From contig JAIUMB010000002.1 of NCBI GenBank assembly GCA_022565745.1, positions 1 through 44,061 of the forward strand: a stretch of 44,061 nucleotides of DNA. The letters run 5' to 3'. The translations under genes and the position numbers were made by a program. The stretch comes from Cryomorphaceae bacterium (lineage in GTDB: Bacteria > Bacteroidota > Bacteroidia > Flavobacteriales > Schleiferiaceae). Positions 8,671 through 17,359 of the stretch are shown one piece after another. How positions within the stretch are numbered: position 1 is the first letter of the stretch; each line of letters begins with the position of its first letter. The notes under the pieces are model-generated. The model did no database searches, was not told the origin of the DNA, and worked only from the letters and a program-made list of their open reading frames with translations.

Positions 8671-10857
8671 ATGCCTACAATTCGTTTTGCCGCTTTACAG
8701 GAAAGTTTCAATAGAAAGCCTGTAACACTCAATCTTTCCAATGAGCGTGTGTCTCAGTTTTTTGGAAGCCATGTTTTTAACGAGCATACCATGCGTGAAA
8801 GTCTTACGCCGGAGGCGTATTCCTCCGTTCGAGAAGCCATGGAGAAGGGCAGTAAAATTACCCGCGACGTTGCCGATCAAGTAGCGTCGGCCATGAAAAC
8901 TTGGGCGACCAAGCATGGCGCAACCCACTATACGCACTGGTTTCAACCGCTGACTGGTGCCACTGCAGAAAAGCATGATGCCTTTTTTGAGCCTACGGAG
9001 AATGGACAGGCCATTGAGCGATTTGACGGTAGTTTGTTGGTTCAACAAGAACCGGACGCCTCTTCATTCCCCAGTGGCGGTATTAGAAATACATTTGAAG
9101 CCCGTGGTTATACCGCTTGGGATCCCACTTCACCTGCTTTTGTTATGGGTACAACGCTTTGTATTCCTACGGTTTTTGTAGCTTATACCGGAGAAGCGCT
9201 TGACTATAAAACACCTTTATTGCGCGCATTGCAGTCGATAGATAAAGCCGCTACAGAGGTTTGTCGATACTTTGATAAAAACGTCAATCGCGTGACGGCT
9301 ACATTGGGATGGGAGCAAGAGTACTTCCTTATAGACAAGGCTCTTTTTAATGCGCGTCCAGACTTGGTATTAACCGGTCGTTCTTTGTTGGGACACGCGC
9401 CTGCTAAAGGACAGCAGTTGGAAGACCATTACTTTGGATCTATCCCTGAGCGCGTCATCACCTTTATGCGTGAGTTGGAGCACGAATGCTACCGTTTGGG
9501 CATACCTGTAAAAACCCGTCACAATGAGGTGGCGCCTTCACAGTACGAATTGGCACCTATTTTCTCGGAAGCAAACATCGCTGTTGACCACAACTCATTG
9601 ATCATGGACTTGATGGACAAAATTGCTCGTCGCCATGATTTTAAAGTCTTGTTCCACGAGAAGCCGTTTGCCGGTGTGAATGGAAGTGGTAAGCACAACA
9701 ACTGGTCGTTGAGTACCAATACCGGCAAGAACTTGTTGAGTCCGGGCAAAACACCTAAGAACAACCTGATGTTTTTGACTTTCTTTATCAATACCATCAA
9801 AGCAGTTCATGACAACGCAGACTTACTACGTGCGGCCATTGCATCTGCCAGCAACGACCACCGCTTGGGCGCCAATGAAGCACCACCGGCCATCATCTCG
9901 GTCTTTATTGGAAGTCAGCTCACCCGCGTGCTCAACGAACTCGAGAAGGTAGAGGGCAAGTTGAGTCCTGAATTTAAGAGTGAGTTAAAGCTCAATGTAG
10001 TGGGTAAGATTCCGGAAATCCTCTTAGACAATACCGATAGAAACAGGACATCTCCTTTTGCCTTTACAGGGAATAAGTTTGAATTCCGTGCGGTTGGCTC
10101 TACGGCAAACTGTGCGCAAGCCATGACGGTTCTCAATACCATAATGGCCGACCAATTAAAAGAATTCAAAGTCGAAACCGACGCGCTGATTAAGGGTGGA
10201 ATGAAAAAAGACGATGCTTTGTTTAATGTGTTGCGCAAGTACATCAAGGCATCTAAAAACATCCTCTTTGAAGGCGATGGCTACAGTGATGAGTGGAGAG
10301 ATGAAGCCGAGAAAAGAGGTTTGAGCAATATCCCCAAAACACCAAAAGCCCTCGATGCTTACGTGACCGATAAGACGGTTTCTCTGTTTGAGCGCAACGG
10401 TGTAATGAGTAGAATAGAGGCAGAAGCGCGTCACGAAATTCTCTTGGAAGAGTACTTCAAAAAAATACAAATAGAATCTCGCGTATTGGGCGATATCGCC
10501 GGAAATCACGTGGTGCCCACGGCCATTGCTTATCAAAACACACTGATTGAAAATGTGCGTGGACTGAAATCTGTGCTAGACGAGCCAGTGTTTAAGAAAG
10601 TGGCCAAAGAGCAATTGGAAATGATCACCGAAATAAGTGATCGCATTTCAAGCATGCTGGCGCTAAGAGACAACATGATTGAAGCGCGTAAAAAGGCCAA
10701 TAAAATTGAAGACGCCAGAGACAGAGCCATTGCTTACTGCGAGGAGGTTCAGCCTTTCTTCGATAAGATTCGTTATGAATCGGATAAATTGGAATTGATC
10801 ATTGACGATGAGCGTTGGCCTTTACCTAAGTATCGTGAGATGTTATTTTCAAAATAG
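8671..10857 (+). CDS. glnN: Glutamine synthetase type III
   Basis: From ATG 8671 the protein has 728 residues, the usual length of type III glutamine synthetase and much longer than GlnA types I and II. It forms glutamine from glutamate, ammonia and ATP. Family sequences visible include the N-terminal FGSHVFNEHTMRE, the metal-site region GWEQEYFLID, the long conserved GVNGSGKHNNWSLST and the NRTSPFAFTGNKFEFRA stretch. It is monocistronic: its own promoter lies upstream and a strong terminator downstream. GSIII is the main ammonium-assimilating enzyme in many Bacteroidota. No GlnB/AmtB genes are adjacent. Confidence 0.97.
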   Translation: MPTIRFAALQESFNRKPVTLNLSNERVSQFFGSHVFNEHTMRESLTPEAYSSVREAMEKGSKITRDVADQVASAMKTWATKHGATHYTHWFQPLTGATAEKHDAFFEPTENGQAIERFDGSLLVQQEPDASSFPSGGIRNTFEARGYTAWDPTSPAFVMGTTLCIPTVFVAYTGEALDYKTPLLRALQSIDKAATEVCRYFDKNVNRVTATLGWEQEYFLIDKALFNARPDLVLTGRSLLGHAPAKGQQLEDHYFGSIPERVITFMRELEHECYRLGIPVKTRHNEVAPSQYELAPIFSEANIAVDHNSLIMDLMDKIARRHDFKVLFHEKPFAGVNGSGKHNNWSLSTNTGKNLLSPGKTPKNNLMFLTFFINTIKAVHDNADLLRAAIASASNDHRLGANEAPPAIISVFIGSQLTRVLNELEKVEGKLSPEFKSELKLNVVGKIPEILLDNTDRNRTSPFAFTGNKFEFRAVGSTANCAQAMTVLNTIMADQLKEFKVETDALIKGGMKKDDALFNVLRKYIKASKNILFEGDGYSDEWRDEAEKRGLSNIPKTPKALDAYVTDKTVSLFERNGVMSRIEAEARHEILLEEYFKKIQIESRVLGDIAGNHVVPTAIAYQNTLIENVRGLKSVLDEPVFKKVAKEQLEMITEISDRISSMLALRDNMIEARKKANKIEDARDRAIAYCEEVQPFFDKIRYESDKLELIIDDERWPLPKYREMLFSK

Positions 10858-10916
10858 TGGCTGCTCTAAACCAATCACTTTGATTTTACCGTAAACGTTG
10901 ATCATAAGCAAGATTT

Positions 10917-10949
10917 AAGCCCGCGGTTTTATCCGTGGGCTTTTTTTTG
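10917..10949 (+). terminator. Rho-independent terminator of glnN
   Basis: A 10-bp stem (AAGCCCGCGG with CCGTGGGCTT, one G-T) with loop TTTTAT is followed by eight T residues. The T tract doubles as the -33 element of the next promoter. Confidence 0.85.
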
Positions 10950-10977
10950 CGTATGATTAATACGTGCGCCATCTTTG
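10946..10977 (+). promoter_or_regulatory. Promoter of the acetyltransferase gene, overlapping the glnN terminator
   Basis: TTTG at 10946-10949, 20-base spacer, then CATCTTTG at 10970-10977 (one mismatch to TAnnTTTG). Only four bases separate the -7 box from ATG 10982, so the mRNA would be leaderless or nearly so. Confidence 0.5.
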
Positions 10978-10981
10978 CTTT

Positions 10982-11440
10982 ATGAATAATACAGGAAGCT
11001 TAGAATACAAGACTTTGTTTTTTGATGATTTGCCACTTTTGTCTTACCATAAGCTTTTGGCTTTAAGGGTAGAGGTGTTTGTTGTTGAACAGAATTGTCC
11101 GTATCAAGATGTTGATTTTAGAGATGTGGAAAGTCACCATGTGGTGGGGTATACAAAAGATGGCGAGGTGGCGGCTACCGCGAGAATCGTTCCACCAGGA
11201 TTGCGTTTTGAGGATGTATCCATCGGACGAGTGGTGTTGGCTAAGGACTACCGAGGCACGGGTGAAGGCGATGTGCTTATGAAAGCAACCATTGAGGCGA
11301 CGTATCAGATTTACGGCAATGTACCTATTCGAATATCTGCGCAAGCTTACCTCGAGAATTTTTATTCGCGTCACGGGTTCACGCCAACGGGTAAGCGGTA
11401 CCTGGAAGACGATATTCCGCATTTAGAAATGCTGAGGTGA
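10982..11440 (+). CDS. elaA: GNAT-family N-acetyltransferase, ElaA type
   Basis: The 152-residue product matches the ElaA layout. The N-terminal LRVEVFVVEQNCPYQDVDF corresponds to the ElaA hallmark VFVVEQNCPYQD. The acetyl-CoA-binding region IGRVVLAKDYRGTGEGDVLM and the C-terminal FYSRHGFTPTGKRYLEDDIPH complete the fold. It should transfer an acetyl group from acetyl-CoA to an unknown small molecule or protein. An upstream in-frame GTG (10964) lies within the promoter spacer, so ATG 10982 is preferred. It is a single-gene unit followed by a palindromic repeat. Confidence 0.9.
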   Translation: MNNTGSLEYKTLFFDDLPLLSYHKLLALRVEVFVVEQNCPYQDVDFRDVESHHVVGYTKDGEVAATARIVPPGLRFEDVSIGRVVLAKDYRGTGEGDVLMKATIEATYQIYGNVPIRISAQAYLENFYSRHGFTPTGKRYLEDDIPHLEMLR

Positions 11441-11496
11441 AATCAATCCACTACTTTTTTTATCCTACGCAAATGCTTTTGCTCTTCAAAAGAGTA

Positions 11497-11562
11497 TTAG
11501 CCACGAATTTCACGAATACCCACGAATAAAATTCGTGAAAATTGGTGTTAATTAGTGGCTAA
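11497..11562. repeat. Palindromic dispersed repeat (TTAGCCACGAAT type)
   Basis: TTAGCCAC at 11497-11504 pairs with GTGGCTAA at 11555-11562. Inside, TTTCACGAAT (11508-11517) pairs with ATTCGTGAAA (11531-11540). The heptamer CACGAAT occurs three times (11502, 11511, 11521). This outline recalls dispersed intergenic repeats seen in many environmental genomes. The copy sits downstream of two converging gene ends. Confidence 0.7.
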
Positions 11563-11591
11563 AGAACATTGCGAAGCCATTAAAAGTGGTC

Positions 11592-12668
11592 TTAGCCCTT
11601 CAGAACTTCGCGATAGATGCCGAGCACTTTTCCCCCCATTTTTTCCGTGGTAAAGGACTGTAGATGCGCGTTCGCATTTTTAACCAGTTGTTCTCTCAGT
11701 TCGTCGTTAGAAAGAATACTTGTGATTTGCCGTGACAGGCTTTTGTAGTCACCTATTTCTGAGGTTAATCCGGTTTGTTGGTGGATGACGATTTCCGGTA
11801 TTCCACCGGCACGAGTGGAAACAACAGGCACTTCTGCGGCAAAAGCATCTAGAATAGACGTGCCCAGTCCCTCCGTTTTAGAAGGCATGAAAAACACATC
11901 TAAACATGGTAGCAACATCGTTAAATCGTTGCGAAACCCAGTAAGATGAACGTGGTCTTGAATATTGAGAGATTTAATTTTCGCTTCAATATTTGTGCGC
12001 TCTTCTCCTTCTCCAAATATGACGAAGTGTGCATTTGGTTTTGATTTCAACACTTCTGCCGCTGTTTTTAAAAAGGTGGGGTAATCCTTATGGTCGGCCA
12101 GAGCCGAACTGTTGCCCACCAGTGGTGTGTCAGAAGAAAGGCCCAGTAAGTTATGTAATGCATCACTGGGCTTATCAAAGCGTTTAGGATCAACGCCCGA
12201 GTGAACGGTAACCGCTTTTTCTTGCGCGATAATGCCTTTTTCGACCACCGCCTTAATAAGGTGAGAAACGCAAATGATTTTGGCTATGCTGGGGTGGTTG
12301 TATTTGCGTTTGGAGGATGCACCTTTACTTATCGGAAAATCAACCCGTCGATGTACGACAATGGGGGTGGTGTTTCCTAAGCGTGCGGAAATATACGCTG
12401 CTGTATGAGCGTGAGAATCGTGAACATGTATGAGGTCTACATCTTTGCATAGCCGCTTTAGTCGCCAAGCAAAGCTCAGGTTGAGTGCACTTTTTTTCTT
12501 GTAGGGGATGCAATCGATGAATCCCTGCATTTTTTTGTGTAATTCGCCATTGTGAATGCAAGCCAGTTGCTGATTGACGCCCAATTTACCTAGCGCATGG
12601 ATGAGATAAGCCACTTGTTGTTCACCACCACGCCAAGTTTTGGCCGACGACACGTGTAGTACCCTCAT
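11592..12668 (-). CDS. Glycosyltransferase family 4
   Basis: The 358-residue protein has a GT-B fold signature: N-terminal SSAKTWRGGEQQVAYLI, a linker ICVSHLIK followed by TVHSGVD, and the C-terminal nucleotide-sugar site FGEGEE, HLTGFRND, MPSKTEGLGTSILDAFA and VVSTRAGGIPEIV. It transfers a sugar from an activated donor, probably in lipopolysaccharide or other surface glycan assembly. Its start overlaps the end of the GT2 gene by four bases (ATGA), so translation is likely coupled. The acceptor and sugar cannot be read from sequence. Confidence 0.92.
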   Translation of the reverse strand: MRVLHVSSAKTWRGGEQQVAYLIHALGKLGVNQQLACIHNGELHKKMQGFIDCIPYKKKSALNLSFAWRLKRLCKDVDLIHVHDSHAHTAAYISARLGNTTPIVVHRRVDFPISKGASSKRKYNHPSIAKIICVSHLIKAVVEKGIIAQEKAVTVHSGVDPKRFDKPSDALHNLLGLSSDTPLVGNSSALADHKDYPTFLKTAAEVLKSKPNAHFVIFGEGEERTNIEAKIKSLNIQDHVHLTGFRNDLTMLLPCLDVFFMPSKTEGLGTSILDAFAAEVPVVSTRAGGIPEIVIHQQTGLTSEIGDYKSLSRQITSILSNDELREQLVKNANAHLQSFTTEKMGGKVLGIYREVLKG

Positions 12669-13462
12669 GACTTCTCAATGGGTTGCTTGGTTTGCGGATC
12701 GGTGAGTGTTTCCCCTTCTTGTATACGCCAAATTTTTACAGCTCGGACGAATTTGCTCCAGCCCGTATGACTGGCAGAGATGAATCCTCTTTTTCCATCC
12801 AGAAATCCCAATTTCAAAACGTAATCGCGAAAAAAGGCAAACCAAGGCTTAATAGTGAAATCCAAACAGCCCACACGGCGTGAATTGGCGCGATCAACCG
12901 CGGCCCAACTGGTGTAACGATCGGTTTTTCTTATCATCTCTGAAAATCCTCGATAGGTGTTGTGACCAATCACTCCATTTAGTTCACCAACAGTGCCGTT
13001 GCACTTTATTTCTGCGTGTACCCGCTTGTCTTCATACCGACATTTGTCGCGTTGAAACAGTCGAATGACCTTATCGTTTTTCCAACCGCCAAACCGCATG
13101 CGTTTGCCCATAAAGTGGTTGTGGCGCGGAATCCAAAACGCCGCTTCATTGGGATTGTTGGTTACGGTTTTTACGATGGTCTTTTGTGTGACCTCATCCA
13201 GCCATTCGTCGGCATCCAAAAGCACAATCCAAGGGTGTTTGGCTTGAGGTATGGCCCAGTTTTTTTGTGAAGCAGAATAGGCGTATTCCCTTTGAATAAT
13301 TCTGGCGCCCATGCGCTTGGCTATGTCAATTGTATTGTCGGAAGAATAGCTGTCCACCACCAATATGTCATCACAAAACTGAACCGACAGCAGCGCGCGT
13401 TCGATGTTGTCTTCTTCATTATAAGTTGGGATGATTGCCGTTATGGCCATTGGTGAATTCAT
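12665..13462 (-). CDS. Glycosyltransferase family 2, WaaE/KdtX-like
   Basis: The 265-residue GT-A protein begins ITAIIPTYNEEDNIERAL, followed by DDILVVDSYSSDNTIDIA and the metal-binding LLDADEWLD. The W-rich region FGGWKNDKVIRLFQRDK and the C-terminal YVLKLGFLDGKRGF resemble the KdtX/WaaE group that adds glucose to lipopolysaccharide core. It forms a two-gene operon with the downstream GT4. ATG 13450 (MAITAIIPT) is an alternative start. Involvement in LPS core is inference from family and pairing. Confidence 0.9.
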   Translation of the reverse strand: MNSPMAITAIIPTYNEEDNIERALLSVQFCDDILVVDSYSSDNTIDIAKRMGARIIQREYAYSASQKNWAIPQAKHPWIVLLDADEWLDEVTQKTIVKTVTNNPNEAAFWIPRHNHFMGKRMRFGGWKNDKVIRLFQRDKCRYEDKRVHAEIKCNGTVGELNGVIGHNTYRGFSEMIRKTDRYTSWAAVDRANSRRVGCLDFTIKPWFAFFRDYVLKLGFLDGKRGFISASHTGWSKFVRAVKIWRIQEGETLTDPQTKQPIEKS

Positions 13463-13496
13463 TTCAGCAAATTTAAGTCATTATGCCGATGTTCAC

Positions 13497-15389
13497 TTAC
13501 ATCAACCGATTAAAAATTAAAAGCAGCGTTTGCAAAGCTTCAATATCTTCTTCTTCGTTTTTCAAATGAAGTCGTTCAATCTGGGCATTAACTTCTTTGA
13601 TTACTGTCTTTTTTTCCTCGGGGTATCGATGAATCCAATCGCATATGACGTCCTCAGGTGCGTGATTCCACTGTGGAGAAGCGTTACAAGGGTCGGTGGG
13701 GAGGTTTACGTCTTTCTTGCCAAGTTTCTCGCGGAGAATATTTGCTGCACGAGTGGCCTCAAAATAGCTGCCATCTTGCACGAATTGGGTTAATCCGCTT
13801 TCTAATCGAGATGACGCAAAAGCGGGGATGGTTTCTGAGGCACTCAAGGCCATGTCTCGTATGGATTGTAATGGGTCGTCTAAGCCAAATGATGCAGCCG
13901 TTGCTCTTGTGTGTGGAGAGGCAGAGTTGAGTAACGAATGCATTGCCCAATATCGCGATAAGGCATCGTTTCGTTCTCTGTATAATTGCCATGCTTGTCC
14001 GTCGTTTTGTGTAAATGAAACTGGTGCATCAATTTTTACAGGTAGATAATACTCAGGTGTTGGTTTGGGAAGTCGCAGCGTTGTGTTTCTTTCAACGGTA
14101 ACAATGGTGTCGCCGTCAGCAAAGTTCAGAATGATGTCAACTTTACCCTTACCTGTATGGGATAATTCTAAAGCGTTTTTTGCACGGTTTCTCCTTACAC
14201 TAATGGTGAAAGGTTCAGCGTTAAAAGCATTGGAAAAAACAGCCTTACCTTGTTCTGAATGGGTGTAAATGCCATTGTGGTAATTGTAAAGTGTTCGAAC
14301 CAAAACTTCGTCGTCGCCGTATTCCATTCGAAACTGTTGTAGGGCAATTTCCCAAAGGTTGTCTTCGCTGGCTTCTTTTAGGGCTTCGATGCGTTCAAAC
14401 AGTCCTTTGTCAACCACGTGAAACAATCCTAAATAGGGGGGCTCAAAACGCTGTTGAAACACCAATGTTTTGAGGTCGGTTTCGCTGGTAATGGGCGATT
14501 CAATGGGCTCAACTTCAAAAGGAAGTGAAATAATTGGATTGAGACGTTTGTCTAAAGGCCGACTCACCAATGGAATAGGACGGAGGTTTACCAGTACGGG
14601 CCGTCTTATCGGACGATCAATGGTTTCTTCTGCATCACTGACGGGTGTTTGTTCTCCTTCAACAGCTTTGTCTTCTTGAACTACTGTTTGATCTTTGCTA
14701 ATAACCTCATCCTGAACGGCTAAAAGTACATCTTGTGTGGTTGTAAAGTAAAAGTCACGTAGATCAACAACGCCAAAGTTAATGGTTAATCGCGCCTCAT
14801 CTTCGACAAGAAACACGGCGTCGTTGCTGCTCATCCACTCAATGCCTTCGGCAATGCGAATGCTTAGATTTAAGCGCTGTATGTTTGAAGGAAACACCTT
14901 AGACCATTTGAATTGTTTGATTTCAAAAGGGTTTAGAGACGGGCATTTTTTGCACTTGATGGGATTGAGCGTTATATCACCGTTTTTTCGCGCTAAGCTA
15001 CCCAACGTTTGAAACGATACGGTGTACTGTAAATCCAAAGCTTGATGCAGCTGATCTTTCCATTGCCGCATGTCGACCTGCCATTTGTCGCCCATTTTTA
15101 TTATCGTCACGTTTTCGCGTTGTCTGAGTTGACGGCGATGGGCCATTATTTCGTTTACGCCCAATAATTCAAATTCAACTTCTGAAAACGTGTTAACCTC
15201 ATTGGTCAATTGAACACGGATCGCACCTTCGGATAAGTCGATGTCGAGCAGTGCTTCCGATTGACCGTGTAAATGTGTAACGATGGAGATAAACAGTAAA
15301 ACAATGAATGTTTTGTGACTGAAAAGAGTGAAGGGCATCAAAGGTTTTTCGTTAAGACGTTTTTTTATTCGTGCAAAGTTAACGTGCAT
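13497..15389 (-). CDS. Large periplasmic protein of unknown function with CxxC motif
   Basis: From ATG 15389 the product has 630 residues. A hydrophobic secretion signal lies at about 25-43 (TFIVLLFISIVTHLHGQ). ATG 15338 (MPFTLFSHKT) gives a more normal signal peptide and is an alternative start. The start forms a TGATG junction with the upstream barrel gene, implying translational coupling. Features seen: a KCKKC motif at about 145-149, a Pro-rich linker with repeated RP pairs (about 250-300), a beta-rich middle and an alpha-helical C-terminal third of armadillo/HEAT-like appearance containing two further Cys. It is last in the mbnP-mbnH-barrel operon, which suggests a part in the same copper or heme-enzyme pathway. 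No family was recognised. Confidence 0.8.
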   Translation of the reverse strand: MHVNFARIKKRLNEKPLMPFTLFSHKTFIVLLFISIVTHLHGQSEALLDIDLSEGAIRVQLTNEVNTFSEVEFELLGVNEIMAHRRQLRQRENVTIIKMGDKWQVDMRQWKDQLHQALDLQYTVSFQTLGSLARKNGDITLNPIKCKKCPSLNPFEIKQFKWSKVFPSNIQRLNLSIRIAEGIEWMSSNDAVFLVEDEARLTINFGVVDLRDFYFTTTQDVLLAVQDEVISKDQTVVQEDKAVEGEQTPVSDAEETIDRPIRRPVLVNLRPIPLVSRPLDKRLNPIISLPFEVEPIESPITSETDLKTLVFQQRFEPPYLGLFHVVDKGLFERIEALKEASEDNLWEIALQQFRMEYGDDEVLVRTLYNYHNGIYTHSEQGKAVFSNAFNAEPFTISVRRNRAKNALELSHTGKGKVDIILNFADGDTIVTVERNTTLRLPKPTPEYYLPVKIDAPVSFTQNDGQAWQLYRERNDALSRYWAMHSLLNSASPHTRATAASFGLDDPLQSIRDMALSASETIPAFASSRLESGLTQFVQDGSYFEATRAANILREKLGKKDVNLPTDPCNASPQWNHAPEDVICDWIHRYPEEKKTVIKEVNAQIERLHLKNEEEDIEALQTLLLIFNRLM

Positions 15390-16318
15390 CAAAAGAAAAA
15401 GCCGACATTAAATCCAGTTCGCCAAGTTCCTGCAGGCATGCCTTCGGGAAGGTCGAGCTGTACGGGTAAATCAGAAAACAACTGAAACATCCAACGACCG
15501 GCATAGAGATCCAAACCAAATTGTACCCAAGTGGTGGTGCCGCCATTTTTCTCGTAGACGGTTCCCTCTGGTCTAAATTGATAAGTATCGGGTTGGAAGT
15601 GTTCGTAGCTTAGTCCAACGGACGGCATCAAAGTTTGTCGGCCAAAATTTTTCCAATAAAACAAGCGGCTCGAACTCAACACTTGATTGCCCCAACGGTA
15701 TAGTCGTTCATTGGTGGTATTGGTGGTGAACATGAAATCGGTTGTGAATCCTACCGACTTATAGCGAATGGTGTACATAAGGTTTCCCGAAAATCCGTAC
15801 CCTCCAGTTCCGATCTGAAAGAGCTCTGGCATGACTTGCAACCTAACGGGGTCTCGTTGCTGGTAAGGGCCGGTGGGTAATTTCACCTCTCCGCCAGCCA
15901 AAAGGGTGTGCTTGAATGTACCTGCTATGCTGTCACCCGTATTAACAATGGTGTAGAGGGCGCGAAAGCGAATATCCCCCACGCCTGACAGTTGTGCGCT
16001 GTGTTCTGTTTCTTGGCGAATATGGGTTTGGTAAGGTACAAAGGTCAAGATTTGTAATCGACTGGACGCGTAGTAGCGCAACCAGAGGTCGGAGCGAAAC
16101 ATTAGATCCTGCTTTACCCGACTGCTTCCGTTGTAATTGAGGTAGGTGTCGGGGTGTTCAAAGCGTTGGTACTGATTGCGAATGCCCACGATATTATCGC
16201 TGAAGTTAGGCATAATACCTAAATAAAATCCTCCAACGCCACAGCCACACATGTCGCAAGCAAAGGCGTTTATTTGAATGATGACCAACAGTATTGTTGG
16301 TGCCCAAATTTTTTTCAT
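15389..16318 (-). CDS. Outer-membrane barrel-like protein with N-terminal CDMCGCG motif
   Basis: The 309-residue protein has a signal peptide ending NAFA, so the mature form starts with the tight cysteine cluster CDMCGCGVGG. The rest has alternating aromatic strands (LWLRYYASSRLQILTFVPY, VQFGLDLYAGRWMFQLFSD) and a terminal GFNVGFFF, typical of an outer-membrane beta barrel with a C-terminal Phe. The Cys cluster could bind copper, iron or zinc. It is encoded 9 bases after the di-heme protein and overlaps the next gene by one base. In other Bacteroidota I recall similar CDMCGCG proteins near MbnP-like genes. Its transport role is inferred, not shown. Confidence 0.8.
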   Translation of the reverse strand: MKKIWAPTILLVIIQINAFACDMCGCGVGGFYLGIMPNFSDNIVGIRNQYQRFEHPDTYLNYNGSSRVKQDLMFRSDLWLRYYASSRLQILTFVPYQTHIRQETEHSAQLSGVGDIRFRALYTIVNTGDSIAGTFKHTLLAGGEVKLPTGPYQQRDPVRLQVMPELFQIGTGGYGFSGNLMYTIRYKSVGFTTDFMFTTNTTNERLYRWGNQVLSSSRLFYWKNFGRQTLMPSVGLSYEHFQPDTYQFRPEGTVYEKNGGTTTWVQFGLDLYAGRWMFQLFSDLPVQLDLPEGMPAGTWRTGFNVGFFF

Positions 16319-16327
16319 TTTTGTATT

Positions 16328-17353
16328 CTAGAATGACTGATTAACAAATGTTTGGTCAGACAACTGAAGCAAGAATTGGTAGAGGTCTTCTTTTTGCTGA
16401 GAAGAAAAGTCAAAGCCACCGACTGGTAAGTTGGGGTCAAGATTGGGATGAGCTGCAATAGACGTGCTGTAGGCTTCAATTACATCGTTTAATGTATTGA
16501 GTTGCCCGTGATGCATGTAGGGTGCGGTGTATTCGACGTTCCTGAGTGAAGGTACGCGAAATCGACCTTCGTCTTGAATATTACCGGTCACTTCTGCACG
16601 ACCAATGTCATTTGAGCCCATGTTTAGTCCGTTGTTTTTAAACGAAAAATCGGTCTGTAACACCCCAGAATGACACCCGGCGCAGCTTTCATCGAAAATG
16701 ACTTTACCACGCATGGCCTTTTCTGGAAGCGGTTTGTTGTCGCGGTGAAAGGCATCAATCGGTGCGTTATCTGAAACCAAGGCACCCATAAACTGCGCAA
16801 AGGCCCAGAGGATACGGGCTGCGGTAACACTGTCGGAGTCAAAGGCACGTTCAAACAAACCGGGGTATTCCGGGTGGTTTTGTAGAATACGGACGGCGTT
16901 GGCAATCCCCACGCCCAGTTCCAATGAGTCGTTGATGGGTGCCACCGGCTGAACCTCAATATGGTTGATTCCGCCATCTTGGTTGAAGTGTGGATACCAG
17001 ATGAGATTGGCCAATGCTGGTGTATTGCGTAATCCTGATCTACCGAATACTCCTTTTGAAACGGCAGTGCTTCTTGGGTCGGCAAAGGCTGCTGAGGCTG
17101 CGTGACAAGTGCCACAACTCACTTGTTGGTCTAACGACAAAATCGGATCGAAAAACAATCGTTTACCCAATTCGAATCCGGAGCGGGTAGGTGGATTGTT
17201 GTCAAAGGTGTAAACCGGTTTTGGAAAGTGCGCAGGTTGACGAATATACAGTGGTACATTGGTGTTTTCTTCTTTAGCATCTCTTGCGCACGCAAAAAGT
17301 AAAAGCATCCCCAGCAATATAATTACTGGGGATGGCTTTATATACCCTTTCAT
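16328..17353 (-). CDS. Di-heme cytochrome c peroxidase/MauG-like lipoprotein (MbnH-like)
   Basis: The 341-residue product has a lipoprotein signal with lipobox LLFAC (Cys22) and two c-type heme sites: CGTCH at 80-84 and CAGCH at 224-228. The segments GFELGKRLFFDPILS, LRNTPALANLIWYPHFNQDGG and RVPSLRNVEYTAPYMHHGQ are classic for bacterial cytochrome c peroxidase/MauG proteins. It starts 6 bases after the MbnP-like gene. MbnH, a member of this superfamily, oxidises a Trp of MbnP to kynurenine to build a copper site. The same substrate relation is likely here. An ordinary peroxidase is the alternative. Confidence 0.93.
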   Translation of the reverse strand: MKGYIKPSPVIILLGMLLLFACARDAKEENTNVPLYIRQPAHFPKPVYTFDNNPPTRSGFELGKRLFFDPILSLDQQVSCGTCHAASAAFADPRSTAVSKGVFGRSGLRNTPALANLIWYPHFNQDGGINHIEVQPVAPINDSLELGVGIANAVRILQNHPEYPGLFERAFDSDSVTAARILWAFAQFMGALVSDNAPIDAFHRDNKPLPEKAMRGKVIFDESCAGCHSGVLQTDFSFKNNGLNMGSNDIGRAEVTGNIQDEGRFRVPSLRNVEYTAPYMHHGQLNTLNDVIEAYSTSIAAHPNLDPNLPVGGFDFSSQQKEDLYQFLLQLSDQTFVNQSF

Positions 17354-17359
17354 GGATGC

